Positions 56,420 to 64,000 of a stretch of 64,000 bases of DNA are shown here, one piece after another. Positions within the stretch are counted from its first letter, which is position 1. The number at the start of each line of letters is the position of its first letter. The translations under genes and the position numbers were made by a program. Under the pieces are notes generated by a model that worked only from the letters and a program-made list of their open reading frames with translations, was not told the DNA's origin and did not search any database. The stretch is taken from positions 6,324,001 through 6,388,000 of the forward strand of contig NZ_CP107834.1 of NCBI RefSeq assembly GCF_036346595.1, in the 5' to 3' direction. The stretch is from Streptomyces sp. NBC_00525. Lineage in GTDB: Bacteria; Actinomycetota; Actinomycetes; Streptomycetales; Streptomycetaceae.

Positions 56420-57610
56420 GTGCACGTACGCATACGTCCGCGCCGCACCTCGTTCGCCCTGCTCTGCGCCGGCTTCCTGCTCGCCGCGGGCTGCGGCTCC
56501 GGGAGTGGTGGCCCCGCAGGGGAGCCGTTGGACGTCGTCCTCCAGCCCGCCGCCGACCCCGGCACCGCGCCCTTCACCGCGTCCACCGCGGGCGGCGCCG
56601 CCGCGTTCCCGGACGCCACCCGGTCCGGAGCGGTGCGCTCCCCGTCGCCGGGCGGCGGGACGAAGGCGCTCAGACGGGCCGGGTCGACGCCCGGCCTGTA
56701 CGCCGGGACGCGTGCCGTGCCGTCCTGCGACGTCGAGGCCCAGATCCGGATGCTCGCCGTCGACCCGGCGCGGGAGGAGGCGTTCGCCCGCACGCTGGCG
56801 GTCGCGCCGGACCGGCTCGCCGGCTTTCTGCGCGGCCTGACGCCGGTCCAGCTGCGGGCCGACACGCTGGTCACCGGGCACGGCTTCCTGTCCGGCTCCG
56901 TGCTTACGTACCAGTCGGTGCTCCAGGCCGGCACCGCCGTCATGGTGGACAGCCGGGGCGTGCCCCGGGTGCGCTGTGTGTGCGGCAACCCGCTGGGCCC
57001 GCCGGACCGGGCGGCGGACGCGGCGACGGCTGCGGGGGAGGGGTGGGAGGGGTTCGACCCGGCGCGGACCGTGGTCGTCGAGCCGGCCGCGCGGCCCGTG
57101 GCGGAACTGGTGATCGCCGACGAGGCGCACCACAGCTGGATCGCCCGCCCGGCCGGTGACCAGGGCGCCGGTGACCGCGTCCCCGAAGTACCGCCGCCCT
57201 ACGACCCGGGCACCGACATCACCGGCCCGCTGCCCGACGTACCGCCGCCGGACACGAGGACGCCGCGGCCGCCCACGGAGTCGGAGCGGCCCGAGGAACC
57301 TGCGGACCCGACGTCACCGTCCCCGAGCCGGTCGCCCGAGGACTGCCCGACGTCCGCGGCGCCCCCTCCCGAGGCGACGACACCGACGCCGCCCGGCGAA
57401 CCGGCGGTGGCGGGCGACCCGCCCGTACGGACGCGGTCCGGCACCCTGCCCGCGCGGGCGCCCGGGGAAACGCGCTGCCCGGCGCCGACCGGTGAGCCCC
57501 CCGAGGTGCCGCCGGAGCCGGAGGAGCCGTCCATGAGCGACGAGCCGCCGACGTCCATCAGCCTGCCCCGCGGCCACGACCCGGGCGACGGCCCGGCCGC
57601 CCGTTGGTGA
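56420..57610 (+). CDS. DUF6777-like lipoprotein with long proline-rich tail
   Basis: This 396-aa protein has a lipoprotein signal with lipobox LAAGC (about residues 20-24) and an extracellular domain (about 40-235) with paired Cys residues (AVPSCDVEAQIRML and RVRCVCGNPLGPP) and conserved TVVVEPAARPV. This fits the DUF6777 pattern as I recall it. Residues about 245-396 are a proline-rich, low-complexity tail with Pro/Thr/Glu repeats, probably crossing the cell wall. GTG 56420 has GGGAGGAG 8 nt upstream. Function unknown. Confidence 0.75.
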   Translation: MHVRIRPRRTSFALLCAGFLLAAGCGSGSGGPAGEPLDVVLQPAADPGTAPFTASTAGGAAAFPDATRSGAVRSPSPGGGTKALRRAGSTPGLYAGTRAVPSCDVEAQIRMLAVDPAREEAFARTLAVAPDRLAGFLRGLTPVQLRADTLVTGHGFLSGSVLTYQSVLQAGTAVMVDSRGVPRVRCVCGNPLGPPDRAADAATAAGEGWEGFDPARTVVVEPAARPVAELVIADEAHHSWIARPAGDQGAGDRVPEVPPPYDPGTDITGPLPDVPPPDTRTPRPPTESERPEEPADPTSPSPSRSPEDCPTSAAPPPEATTPTPPGEPAVAGDPPVRTRSGTLPARAPGETRCPAPTGEPPEVPPEPEEPSMSDEPPTSISLPRGHDPGDGPAARW

Positions 57611-57640
57611 AGGAACGGGCCGCCGGACCGCCGCCGTGGG

Positions 57641-59008
57641 TCAGTTGCCGGCCTCGGAGGCGTCCAGCATGGCCTCGCGCTCCACGACCTTGACGCGCTC
57701 GCGCTCCTGCTCGGCCCCGAGTGCGCGCTCGTGCGCGTCCAGGCGGTACCAGCCCTCACGGGTGGTGTAGCGGACGCCCCGCTCCGCCAGGAAGGCGTCG
57801 ACCGCCTCCGGCTCGGGGTGCGCCGGCGCGGGGAGCCGGCCGGCGGCGTGGTCCTCCAACAGGCAGGAGACCGTCTCGTTGGCGTCGCCCTTGGTGTGTC
57901 CGATGAGCCCCACCGGACCCCGCTTGATCCAGCCGGTGACGTACACCGATTCCATCGGCTCGCCGCCCTCGATGACCCGGCCCGCCTCGTGCGGCACGGT
58001 GCCGGAGGCGACGTCGAAGGGGAGCTTGGGCAGCTCGCTGGAGTAGTAGCCCACCGCCCGGTAGACGCTCTGCACGTCCCAGTCGCGGAAGGTGCCGGTG
58101 CCGCGGACGTTGCCGGTGCCGTCCAGCTCGGTGCGCTCGGTGCGCAGACCGGTGACCCGGCCGTCCTCGCCGACGATCTCCACCGGGGACTCGAAGAAGT
58201 GCAGGAACAGCTTGTGCGGCCGGTCGCCGACGTCGCGGATCGCCCAGTTCTCCAGCGTGGAGGCGACCATGTTGGCCTGCTTGTTCGCGCGCCGGGTCTC
58301 GATGGACCCCGCGTCGTAGTCGATGTCCTCGGGGTTGACGATGACCTCGATGTTCGGCGAGTGGTCCAGCTCCCGCAGCTCCATCGGGCTGAACTTGGCC
58401 TGTGCCGGTCCGCGCCGCCCGAAGACGTGCACCTCCAGCGCCTTGTTCGCCTTCAGGCCGTCGTAGACGTTGGCGGGGATCTCGGTGGGCAGCAGTTCGT
58501 CGGCGGTCTTGGCGAGGATGCGGGCCACGTCCAGGGCGACGTTGCCGACGCCGAGCACGGCGACCTTCTCGGCCTCCAGCGGCCAGGTGCGCGGGACGTC
58601 CGGGTGGCCGTCGTACCAGGAGACGAAGTCCGCGGCCCCGTACGAGCCGTCCAGGTCGTGGCCCGGAATGTCCAGGGCGCGGTCCGCGGCGGCGCCGGTG
58701 GAGAAGATCACCGCGTCGTAGAAGGCGCGCAGCTCGTCGAGGCCCAGGTCGTTCGGGTAGTCGACATTGCCGAAGAGGCGCAGCTGCGGCTTGTCCAGCA
58801 CCTGGTGCAGCGCCTGCACGATGCCCTTGATGCGCGGGTGGTCCGGGGCGACGCCGTAACGGATCAGACCGAACGGGGCCGGCATTCGTTCGAACAGGTC
58901 GATGGAGACGCCCGGATCGGCGGCCGCGTCGGATTTCAGCAGCGCGTCCGCCGCGTAAATGCCGGCGGGGCCGGCTCCGACGATCGCGACGCGGACAGGG
59001 CGTGTCAT
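57641..59008 (-). CDS. fprA: Ferredoxin-NADP+ reductase, FprA type
   Basis: This 455-aa flavoprotein has an FAD site (VAIVGAGPAGIYAADAL), the family block FGLIRYGVAPDHPRIK, an NADPH site (VAVLGVGNVALDVARIL) and the adrenodoxin-reductase-like YVTGWIKRGPVGLIGHTKGDA near the C-terminus. It passes electrons from NADPH to ferredoxins, for example those serving P450 enzymes. AAGGAA lies upstream of the ATG. An IdeR/DmdR-like iron box is found 47-65 bp upstream, suggesting iron control. Confidence 0.93.
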   Translation of the reverse strand: MTRPVRVAIVGAGPAGIYAADALLKSDAAADPGVSIDLFERMPAPFGLIRYGVAPDHPRIKGIVQALHQVLDKPQLRLFGNVDYPNDLGLDELRAFYDAVIFSTGAAADRALDIPGHDLDGSYGAADFVSWYDGHPDVPRTWPLEAEKVAVLGVGNVALDVARILAKTADELLPTEIPANVYDGLKANKALEVHVFGRRGPAQAKFSPMELRELDHSPNIEVIVNPEDIDYDAGSIETRRANKQANMVASTLENWAIRDVGDRPHKLFLHFFESPVEIVGEDGRVTGLRTERTELDGTGNVRGTGTFRDWDVQSVYRAVGYYSSELPKLPFDVASGTVPHEAGRVIEGGEPMESVYVTGWIKRGPVGLIGHTKGDANETVSCLLEDHAAGRLPAPAHPEPEAVDAFLAERGVRYTTREGWYRLDAHERALGAEQERERVKVVEREAMLDASEAGN

Positions 59009-59054
59009 GGCGAGCTGTTCCTTCGAACGGACGAGTAGGAGCGAGGCCGGGTGG

Positions 59055-59073
59055 TAAGGCAAGGCTTAGTCGA
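59055..59073. promoter_or_regulatory. Candidate iron box (IdeR/DmdR type) upstream of fprA
   Basis: The 19-mer beginning TAAGGCAAGGCTTA agrees with the IdeR/DmdR1 consensus TWAGGTWAGSCTWACCTWA at 14 of 19 positions; the left half is strong and the right half weak. It lies 47-65 bp upstream of the fprA start. Confidence 0.45.
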
Positions 59074-59281
59074 CCCCCGCCGCACACGTTAGTCCCTGCT
59101 CAGGCCCGGTTTCGGGCCGGGGCGGCGTTACCGGTCGGTATTCGGACCCGCTTCCCGGCTGTCCGAACGGAAAACCCTTGCGGTAAGGCCTTTCCGGTCC
59201 TCGAAAAGTGTGTTCCATCGCACGTTCACCAGATGGACGGCTCACTCGAAGAATCGGGCAAATGGTGGCAGAGTGACGCAC

Positions 59282-61348
59282 ATGACTGATCGGGTAGCGG
59301 GTGCCCCGTCACTCCCCGACGACTGGCCCGCCCACCCGGACCTCAGCCTCGCCCTGAACCGAATGGGCAGCTTCGACTGGGATCTCGACAGCGGCCTCAT
59401 GCATCTGGACCGCGCCGCCCTCGACGTGTTCGATCTGCGGGCCGACGAGTACGACAACCGGCCGCAGACGCTCGGGCTGCGGGTGCCGCCGGACGAGGGG
59501 GTCCGGCTGGACGCCATGGTGTCGGAGGCGCTCAAGAGCGGCCGCAGCAACTACGGGGCCTACTTCCGCGTCCAGTCCCGCGACGGCACCCTGCGCTGGG
59601 CGCACACCCAGGGCTTCGTACGGCGCGACGAGCGCGGCCGGCCGCACCGCATCATCGGCATCGTCAGGGACGCCGGTTCCGAACTCGCCGAAGCCTCCGC
59701 CCGCCGCGAACTGGACGAGGAACTGCGCCGCCGCACCAGCCTGGTGGACGCCACCACGGCCGCCCTGGCCCATGCCCGTACCGTCACGGACGTCATCGAC
59801 GTCCTGAAGAACTCCGAGGGCCTCGCCCTGCTCGGCGCCACCAGCCTGGTCATGGGGCTGATCGAGGCCGGACGCATCCACCTCGTGGCGGACGGCCCCG
59901 AGGGCTCCTTCGTACCGGGCACGCGCTACACCCGGACGGACGAGCAGTACCCGATGAGCGACGTCGTGCGCACGCTGGGCCCCCGGTTCATCGATTCGGC
60001 CGCGGACTTCGCCGCCTCCTACCCCGACCTCTGGCGGCACATCAGCCACCTCGGCATCACCTCCGCCGCCTATCTCCCGCTGATCGCCCAGGCCCGCCCG
60101 ATCGGCGCGCTCGGCCTGCTCTACAGCGACAAGGACGGCTTCACCGCCGACGAACGCAACCTGCTGCTCGCGCTCGGCAGCTCCATCGCCCAGAGCCTCC
60201 AGCGCGCCATGCTCTACGAGCAGGAGCACGACCTCGCCGAAGGACTCCAGCAGGCCATGCTGCCGCGCCGGATTCCGGACGTGCCCGGCGCCCGGATCGC
60301 CGTCCGCTACCGCTCGGCGCGGCTCGGCCGGGACATCGGCGGCGACTGGTACGACGTCATTCCGCTGCCCGGCGGCCGGGTCGGCGCCGTCATCGGGGAC
60401 GTGCAGGGCCACGACACCCACGCGGCGGCCGTCATGGGCCAGTTGCGCATCGTGCTGCGCGCCTACGCCGCCGAGGGGCACAGCCCGGCCACCGTCATGG
60501 CACGGGCCTCCGTCTTCCTGCACGAGCTGGACACCGACCGCTTCGCGACCTGCACCTACGCCGAGGCCGACCTGACCACGGGAGTGGTCCAGCTGGTCCG
60601 CGCCGGGCATGTGGACCCGCTGGTGCGCGAGGCGGACGGCGGCTGCCACCGCGTGCCGTTCGAGGGCGGACTGCCCCTCGGGCTCTCCGCCGAGTTCGGC
60701 CGGCTCGAATACCCGGTCGCCACCCTCGAACTGGACCCCGGCCAGACCATGGTGCTGTTCACGGACGGCCTGGTGGAGCTGCCGGGCGCCGACCTCGACG
60801 AGGGCACCCAGCGGCTCACCTCCCTGGTCACCAACGGCCCCAAGGACCTGGAACAGCTCGCCGACCGGCTCTGCGCGTCGGTGGACGAGCGTGGCGGCGA
60901 GGACGACGTGGCGATCCTGCTGCTGTGCCGCCGGGCCGCCCAGGCCCCCCAGCCGGGCGGCCGGCTCCAGCAGCACGTCGCGCAGAACGACCCGGAGGCG
61001 CTGAGGTCGGCCCGCCACATGATCCGGGCGGCGGTCCGCGCCTGGGGCGGCCAGGACCGCGCCGACGAGGTCGAGCTGGCCGCCGACGAGCTGGTCACCA
61101 ACGCCCTGATGCACACGGACGGCGGCGCCGTCGTCACCATCCGGGTGCTCACCGGTACCGAGCGGCGGCTCCGCGTGGACGTCGAGGACCGGTCCAGCGC
61201 GCTGCCCCGCCGCCGGGAGGCCGGTGAGGAAGGGGTCTCCGGGCGCGGACTGATGCTGGTCGACCAGCTGGCGGACGCCTGGGGCGTCGAGTCGCGGGGC
61301 ACCGGCAAATGCGTCTGGAGCGAGTTCATCGTTCCGCCACGCGACTGA
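59282..61348 (+). CDS. PAS-GAF-PP2C-HATPase regulator (RsbU/RsbW-type fusion)
   Basis: This 688-aa protein joins a PAS sensor (about 20-135: GSFDWDLDSGLMHLD, GTLRWAHTQGFVR), a GAF domain (about 165-325), a PP2C phosphatase (about 345-550: GGDWYDV, IGDVQGHD, TDGLVE, EDDVAIL) and an anti-sigma-type HATPase (about 565-688: ELAADELVTNALMH, GRGLMLVDQLADAWG). Phosphatase and kinase for STAS antagonists are thus fused in one chain. The second PP2C motif reads GDVQGHD in place of GHG. ATG 59282 begins the conserved part. It is divergent from fprA. Confidence 0.92.
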   Translation: MTDRVAGAPSLPDDWPAHPDLSLALNRMGSFDWDLDSGLMHLDRAALDVFDLRADEYDNRPQTLGLRVPPDEGVRLDAMVSEALKSGRSNYGAYFRVQSRDGTLRWAHTQGFVRRDERGRPHRIIGIVRDAGSELAEASARRELDEELRRRTSLVDATTAALAHARTVTDVIDVLKNSEGLALLGATSLVMGLIEAGRIHLVADGPEGSFVPGTRYTRTDEQYPMSDVVRTLGPRFIDSAADFAASYPDLWRHISHLGITSAAYLPLIAQARPIGALGLLYSDKDGFTADERNLLLALGSSIAQSLQRAMLYEQEHDLAEGLQQAMLPRRIPDVPGARIAVRYRSARLGRDIGGDWYDVIPLPGGRVGAVIGDVQGHDTHAAAVMGQLRIVLRAYAAEGHSPATVMARASVFLHELDTDRFATCTYAEADLTTGVVQLVRAGHVDPLVREADGGCHRVPFEGGLPLGLSAEFGRLEYPVATLELDPGQTMVLFTDGLVELPGADLDEGTQRLTSLVTNGPKDLEQLADRLCASVDERGGEDDVAILLLCRRAAQAPQPGGRLQQHVAQNDPEALRSARHMIRAAVRAWGGQDRADEVELAADELVTNALMHTDGGAVVTIRVLTGTERRLRVDVEDRSSALPRRREAGEEGVSGRGLMLVDQLADAWGVESRGTGKCVWSEFIVPPRD

Positions 61349-61497
61349 CCCCGCCCCCGCCGTTCGCCCGTACGGGGGAGAAGTGACACGCAACTTGACT
61401 GTAACCGAACGTAACGTGTTGGTCCTTGACCGTGTCGGATCGCCGGGGATTGACTGCGACCTGGTCGGTCTCCCGTCCGCGAAGGGCATCGCGTGAA

Positions 61498-61551
61498 GGA
61501 CCTTCCGCCGGACCTTCCGCGACGGGCCTTCCGCGACGGACATTCCGCGAC
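61498..61551. repeat. 14-bp tandem repeats upstream of the acyltransferase gene
   Basis: GGACCTTCCGCGAC-type units repeat at 61510, 61524 and 61538, with a 12-bp partial copy at 61498. The array ends 14 bp before the TTG start, so it would be in the leader mRNA. Confidence 0.85.
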
Positions 61552-61565
61552 GACATGAGGACCCG

Positions 61566-62951
61566 TTGGGCACTGAGCTACTGGCACCCCTCGATCTCGC
61601 CTTCTGGCACCTCGAGTCCGCTGCCCACCCCATGCACCTCGGCGCGCTCGCCGTCTTCGCCCCGCCGCCCGGCGCGGCCCCCGCCCCCGACGCGCTCCTC
61701 GCACTCCTGGGCGCCCGCGCCGCCGCGATCCCCCGCCTGCGCATGCGGGTACGCGACGTCCTGCTGCCGGTCGGCGGCGCCGCCTGGTCCACCGACCCGG
61801 ACTTCGACGTGCACCACCACGTCGCGCGCGTACGGTTGCCCGCCGAGGACACCGCGCCCGGCGGCGCGGGCTTCATGGCGGCCACGACCCGGCTGGCCGG
61901 CGAACTGATGGAGCGGCCGCTGCGACGCGGACTGCCGCCCTGGGAGATGTACTTGATCGACGGGCCGGACGGCGGTCCGTTCGCCGTGCTCGTCAAGCTG
62001 CACCACGCCCTCGCGGACGGGATGCGGGCCGTCTCCATCGGCGCCGGCATCTTCGACCAGATCGCCTCCACGGCCACCGGCCGCCCCCGCACCGCCGTCC
62101 GGCCCCGGCCGGTGCCGCCCCGGTCCTGGATGCCGGGCCCGCGCCGGGTCGCCGGATTCGCCCTCGGCCGGATCGAGGACCTGGGCCGCGCCCTCGGCGT
62201 CGGCGCCTCGCTCGTCCGGGCCGGCCGGCTCGACCCGCGCGGCGCCCCCGCGCTGCGGGCGGGCTCCAGCGGGACGCGCCGGCTCGCCACGGCCGACCTG
62301 GACCTGGACGCCGTACGCCGCGTCCGCCGCGCGGCCGGGGGCACCGGGAACGACGTGCTCCTCGCCGTCGTGGCCGGCGCGCTGCGCCGCTGGATGCTGG
62401 AGCGCGGCGAGACCCCGCCGCGCGACGAGCCGCGCGCCCTGGTCCCCGTCTCCCGGCGCCGGCCGGGCACCGCGGCCCCGAGCGGCGGCAACCGGCTGTC
62501 CGCCTACCTGCTCGCCCTGCCCGTCTCACGCGCCGACCCGCTCGCACGGCTGCGCGCGGTGCGCGAGGCGATGGACCGCAACAAGGCGGCGGGCCCGCTG
62601 CGGGGCGCCGGGGCGGTCGCCGTACTGGCCGACCAGCTGCCCCCGCTGGCCCACCGTTTCGGCGCGCCGCTCGCCGGGAACGCCGCCCGGATGCTCTTCG
62701 ACGTCCTGGTCACCAGCGTGCCGCTGCCGCGCTCACGGCTCTCGCTGGCCGGATGCCCGCTGAGCGCCCTGTACCCGATGGCGCCGCTGGCCCGCGGCCA
62801 GTCCATGGCCGTCGCGCTGACGACGTACGGGTCGCGCGTGCACATCGGCCTGGTGGGCGACGGCAAGGCGCTCCCCGACCTGGAGACACTCGCACGCTGC
62901 GCCGACGAGGAGCTGACGGCGCTGCTCACGGCGGTGGGCGAGGAGCGATGA
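61566..62951 (+). CDS. Wax ester synthase/diacylglycerol acyltransferase (WS/DGAT)
   Basis: This 461-aa protein has the WS/DGAT N-terminus LLAPLDLAFWHLESAAHPMHLGALAVF, the catalytic HHALADG motif at residues 146-152 and the C-terminal blocks NDVLLAVVAGALRRWM and VTSVPLPRSRLSLAGCPLSALYP. It would transfer acyl groups from acyl-CoA to a diacylglycerol or alcohol, making storage lipid at the membrane. TTG 61566 is the start, with GAGGA 4-5 nt upstream. A 217-bp region with tandem repeats and several TTGAC motifs precedes it. Confidence 0.92.
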   Translation: MGTELLAPLDLAFWHLESAAHPMHLGALAVFAPPPGAAPAPDALLALLGARAAAIPRLRMRVRDVLLPVGGAAWSTDPDFDVHHHVARVRLPAEDTAPGGAGFMAATTRLAGELMERPLRRGLPPWEMYLIDGPDGGPFAVLVKLHHALADGMRAVSIGAGIFDQIASTATGRPRTAVRPRPVPPRSWMPGPRRVAGFALGRIEDLGRALGVGASLVRAGRLDPRGAPALRAGSSGTRRLATADLDLDAVRRVRRAAGGTGNDVLLAVVAGALRRWMLERGETPPRDEPRALVPVSRRRPGTAAPSGGNRLSAYLLALPVSRADPLARLRAVREAMDRNKAAGPLRGAGAVAVLADQLPPLAHRFGAPLAGNAARMLFDVLVTSVPLPRSRLSLAGCPLSALYPMAPLARGQSMAVALTTYGSRVHIGLVGDGKALPDLETLARCADEELTALLTAVGEER

Positions 62952-63021
62952 CCGGGCCATAGATCGGACAAGTGGACGGGGAATCTCCGAGGAATCGGCC
63001 CTGAAGGTGGTCCGCACGGTG

Positions 63022-63050
63022 TTGACGTGCCCAAGTGATCCGATGACTAT
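63022..63050 (+). promoter_or_regulatory. Predicted promoter of the aldo/keto reductase gene
   Basis: TTGACG (63022-63027) and GACTAT (63045-63050) are 17 bp apart. A start 7 nt later would fall on the ATG at 63057, consistent with a leaderless transcript and the lack of a ribosome site. Confidence 0.5.
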
Positions 63051-63056
63051 TCGTTC

Positions 63057-64000
63057 ATGGCAGCGATCAACGGAACGGGCGACGACAGGATGCCGCGCAC
63101 CGGGCTGGGCGGCGGCACGGTGGAGATCACCGCCCTCTCCTTCGGCGCGGCCGCCCTCGGCAACCTCTTCCGCACGGTGGAACCGGAGCGCGCCGCCGCC
63201 ACCGTGGACGCCGCCTGGGACATCGGCATCCGCTCCTTCGACACCGCGCCGCACTACGGACTCGGACTCTCCGAACGCCGCCTCGGCGCGGCCCTGCGCC
63301 TCCGCCCCCGAGACGCCTACACGCTCTCCACCAAGGTCGGCCGCCTCCTCGACCCGCTGCCGCCCGGCGCCCGGACCGCCGGGCCCGACGGGCTCTCCGA
63401 GGGCTTCGCCGTACCCGCGACCCACCGCCGCCGCTGGGACTTCAGCGCCGCCGGGGTCCGCCGCAGCATCGAGGACAGCCTGGACCGCCTCGGCCTCGAC
63501 CGCATCGACATCGCCTACCTCCACGACCCCGACGACCACGCCGAGGCCGCCTTCCGCGAGGGCTACCCGGAACTGGAGCGGCTGCGCGCCGAAGGCGTCG
63601 TCCGGGCGATCGGCGCCGGCATGAACCGGACCGCCATGCTCACCCGCTTCGTCCGGGACACCGACGTGGACGTCGTCCTGTGCGCCGGCCGGCACACCCT
63701 TCTCGACCAGTCGGCCCTCGACGATCTGCTGCCGGCCGCCGCCGCCCGCGGCCGGAGCGTCGTCGTCGGCGGGGTGTTCAACTCCGGACTCCTCGCCGAC
63801 CCCCGCCCCGGCGCCACCTACGACTACACCACCGCCCCGCCCGACCTCCTGGACCGCGCCCTGCGGATCGAGGCAGTGACCGAGGCCCACGGCGTGCCGC
63901 TGCGCGCCGCCGCCCTGCACTACCCGTTCCGCCACCCCGCCGTCGCCGGGGTGCTCATCGGCGCCCGCACCCCGGACGAGGTCCACGACGCCGCCGTACA
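63057..64000 (+). CDS. Aldo/keto reductase, aldose dehydrogenase-like (3' end beyond window)
   Basis: The frame is open from ATG 63057 to the end of the window, at least 314 codons. It shows the aldo/keto reductase barrel with the catalytic residues in their usual contexts: Asp and Tyr in FDTAPHYGLGLSERRLG, Lys in LSTKVGRLL and His in AYLHDPDDH. The pattern is close to the D-threo-aldose 1-dehydrogenase / L-fucose dehydrogenase group. The late motif GVLIGARTPDEVHDA belongs to the NADP-binding C-terminus, so only a short end is missing. ATG 63090 is an alternative start. Confidence 0.9.
   Translation, partial: MAAINGTGDDRMPRTGLGGGTVEITALSFGAAALGNLFRTVEPERAAATVDAAWDIGIRSFDTAPHYGLGLSERRLGAALRLRPRDAYTLSTKVGRLLDPLPPGARTAGPDGLSEGFAVPATHRRRWDFSAAGVRRSIEDSLDRLGLDRIDIAYLHDPDDHAEAAFREGYPELERLRAEGVVRAIGAGMNRTAMLTRFVRDTDVDVVLCAGRHTLLDQSALDDLLPAAAARGRSVVVGGVFNSGLLADPRPGATYDYTTAPPDLLDRALRIEAVTEAHGVPLRAAALHYPFRHPAVAGVLIGARTPDEVHDAAV

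Noticed and set aside
59309..62491. A 1060-codon open frame on the minus strand
   Set aside because: It is antisense to the PAS-GAF-PP2C-HATPase and acyltransferase genes, whose motifs are intact. Long antisense frames are common in such GC-rich DNA; this one has no recognisable domain or ribosome site.

Overview
This window looks like a piece of a Streptomyces chromosome. The sequence is very GC-rich with strong third-position GC. Many genes start with GTG or TTG, several appear to lack a leader, and the gene content is typical of the genus: XlnA-type xylanase, lytic polysaccharide monooxygenase, CebR boxes, SpoIIE/HATPase phosphatases, a SigB/F-type sigma factor, an Rpf-type cell-wall protein and PucR. 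No tRNA, rRNA, CRISPR array or intact mobile element was found. One short recombinase-like remnant was found at about 25.24-25.34 kb.

Layout. 0-7.5 kb: the end of a YtfT/YjfF-type sugar ABC transporter, then a divergent pair of secreted hemicellulases (GH62 arabinofuranosidase and GH10 xylanase) around a palindrome-rich control region, an unrecognised 455-aa protein and a secreted ricin-type lectin. 7.7-13 kb: two small regulator/efflux modules. One is an ABATE/CGNR regulator facing a beta-hydroxyacid dehydrogenase and an MFS transporter across twin 21-bp operators. The other is an ArsR-like regulator facing an MFS transporter and a flavodoxin-fold oxidoreductase. 13-19.2 kb: housekeeping and accessory genes (panD, acetyltransferase, racemase-like protein, proline-rich peptide, fold-type III PLP decarboxylase, PucR regulator, MgtC-like protein). 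19.3-32.8 kb: cellulose and beta-glucoside use. A cellulose-type LPMO, a LacI regulator and a GH5 cellulase carry three exact CebR-type boxes. A TetR gene, a decayed segment and an isochorismatase-like hydrolase interrupt the island. It resumes with a GH1 beta-glucosidase, a CebEFG-like ABC transporter, a ROK regulator and a second LacI regulator.

32.9-36.6 kb: a lipoprotein, an Rpf-LysM-M23 cell-wall enzyme and an EamA-type transporter. 36.7-44.1 kb: a stress-signalling island with an STAS anti-sigma antagonist, a MarR regulator, a PP2C-like protein with a substituted metal site, an anti-sigma-type ATPase, a three-gene response regulator / histidine kinase / response-regulator-phosphatase operon and a SigB/F-type sigma factor. 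44.3-47.2 kb: an atypical SDR protein with a zinc ribbon, a 57-codon peptide gene in its own unit and a pair of CrcB fluoride channels.

47.4-55.6 kb is one long nitrogen-salvage operon: urea channel, UreA, a CbiX-like protein with a histidine-rich tail, UreB, UreC, UreF, UreG, UreD and an ammonium transporter. It takes urea in, hydrolyses it with a nickel enzyme and handles the ammonium. It contains no ureE; the histidine-rich CbiX-like protein is the obvious candidate nickel handler. 55.6-64 kb: a DUF1990-type protein, a DUF6777-like lipoprotein, a ferredoxin-NADP reductase with a candidate iron box, a PAS-GAF-PP2C-HATPase regulator, a wax ester synthase/DGAT-like acyltransferase and the 5' part of an aldo/keto reductase.

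Functions were assigned by reading the translated sequences and motifs; no database search was run.
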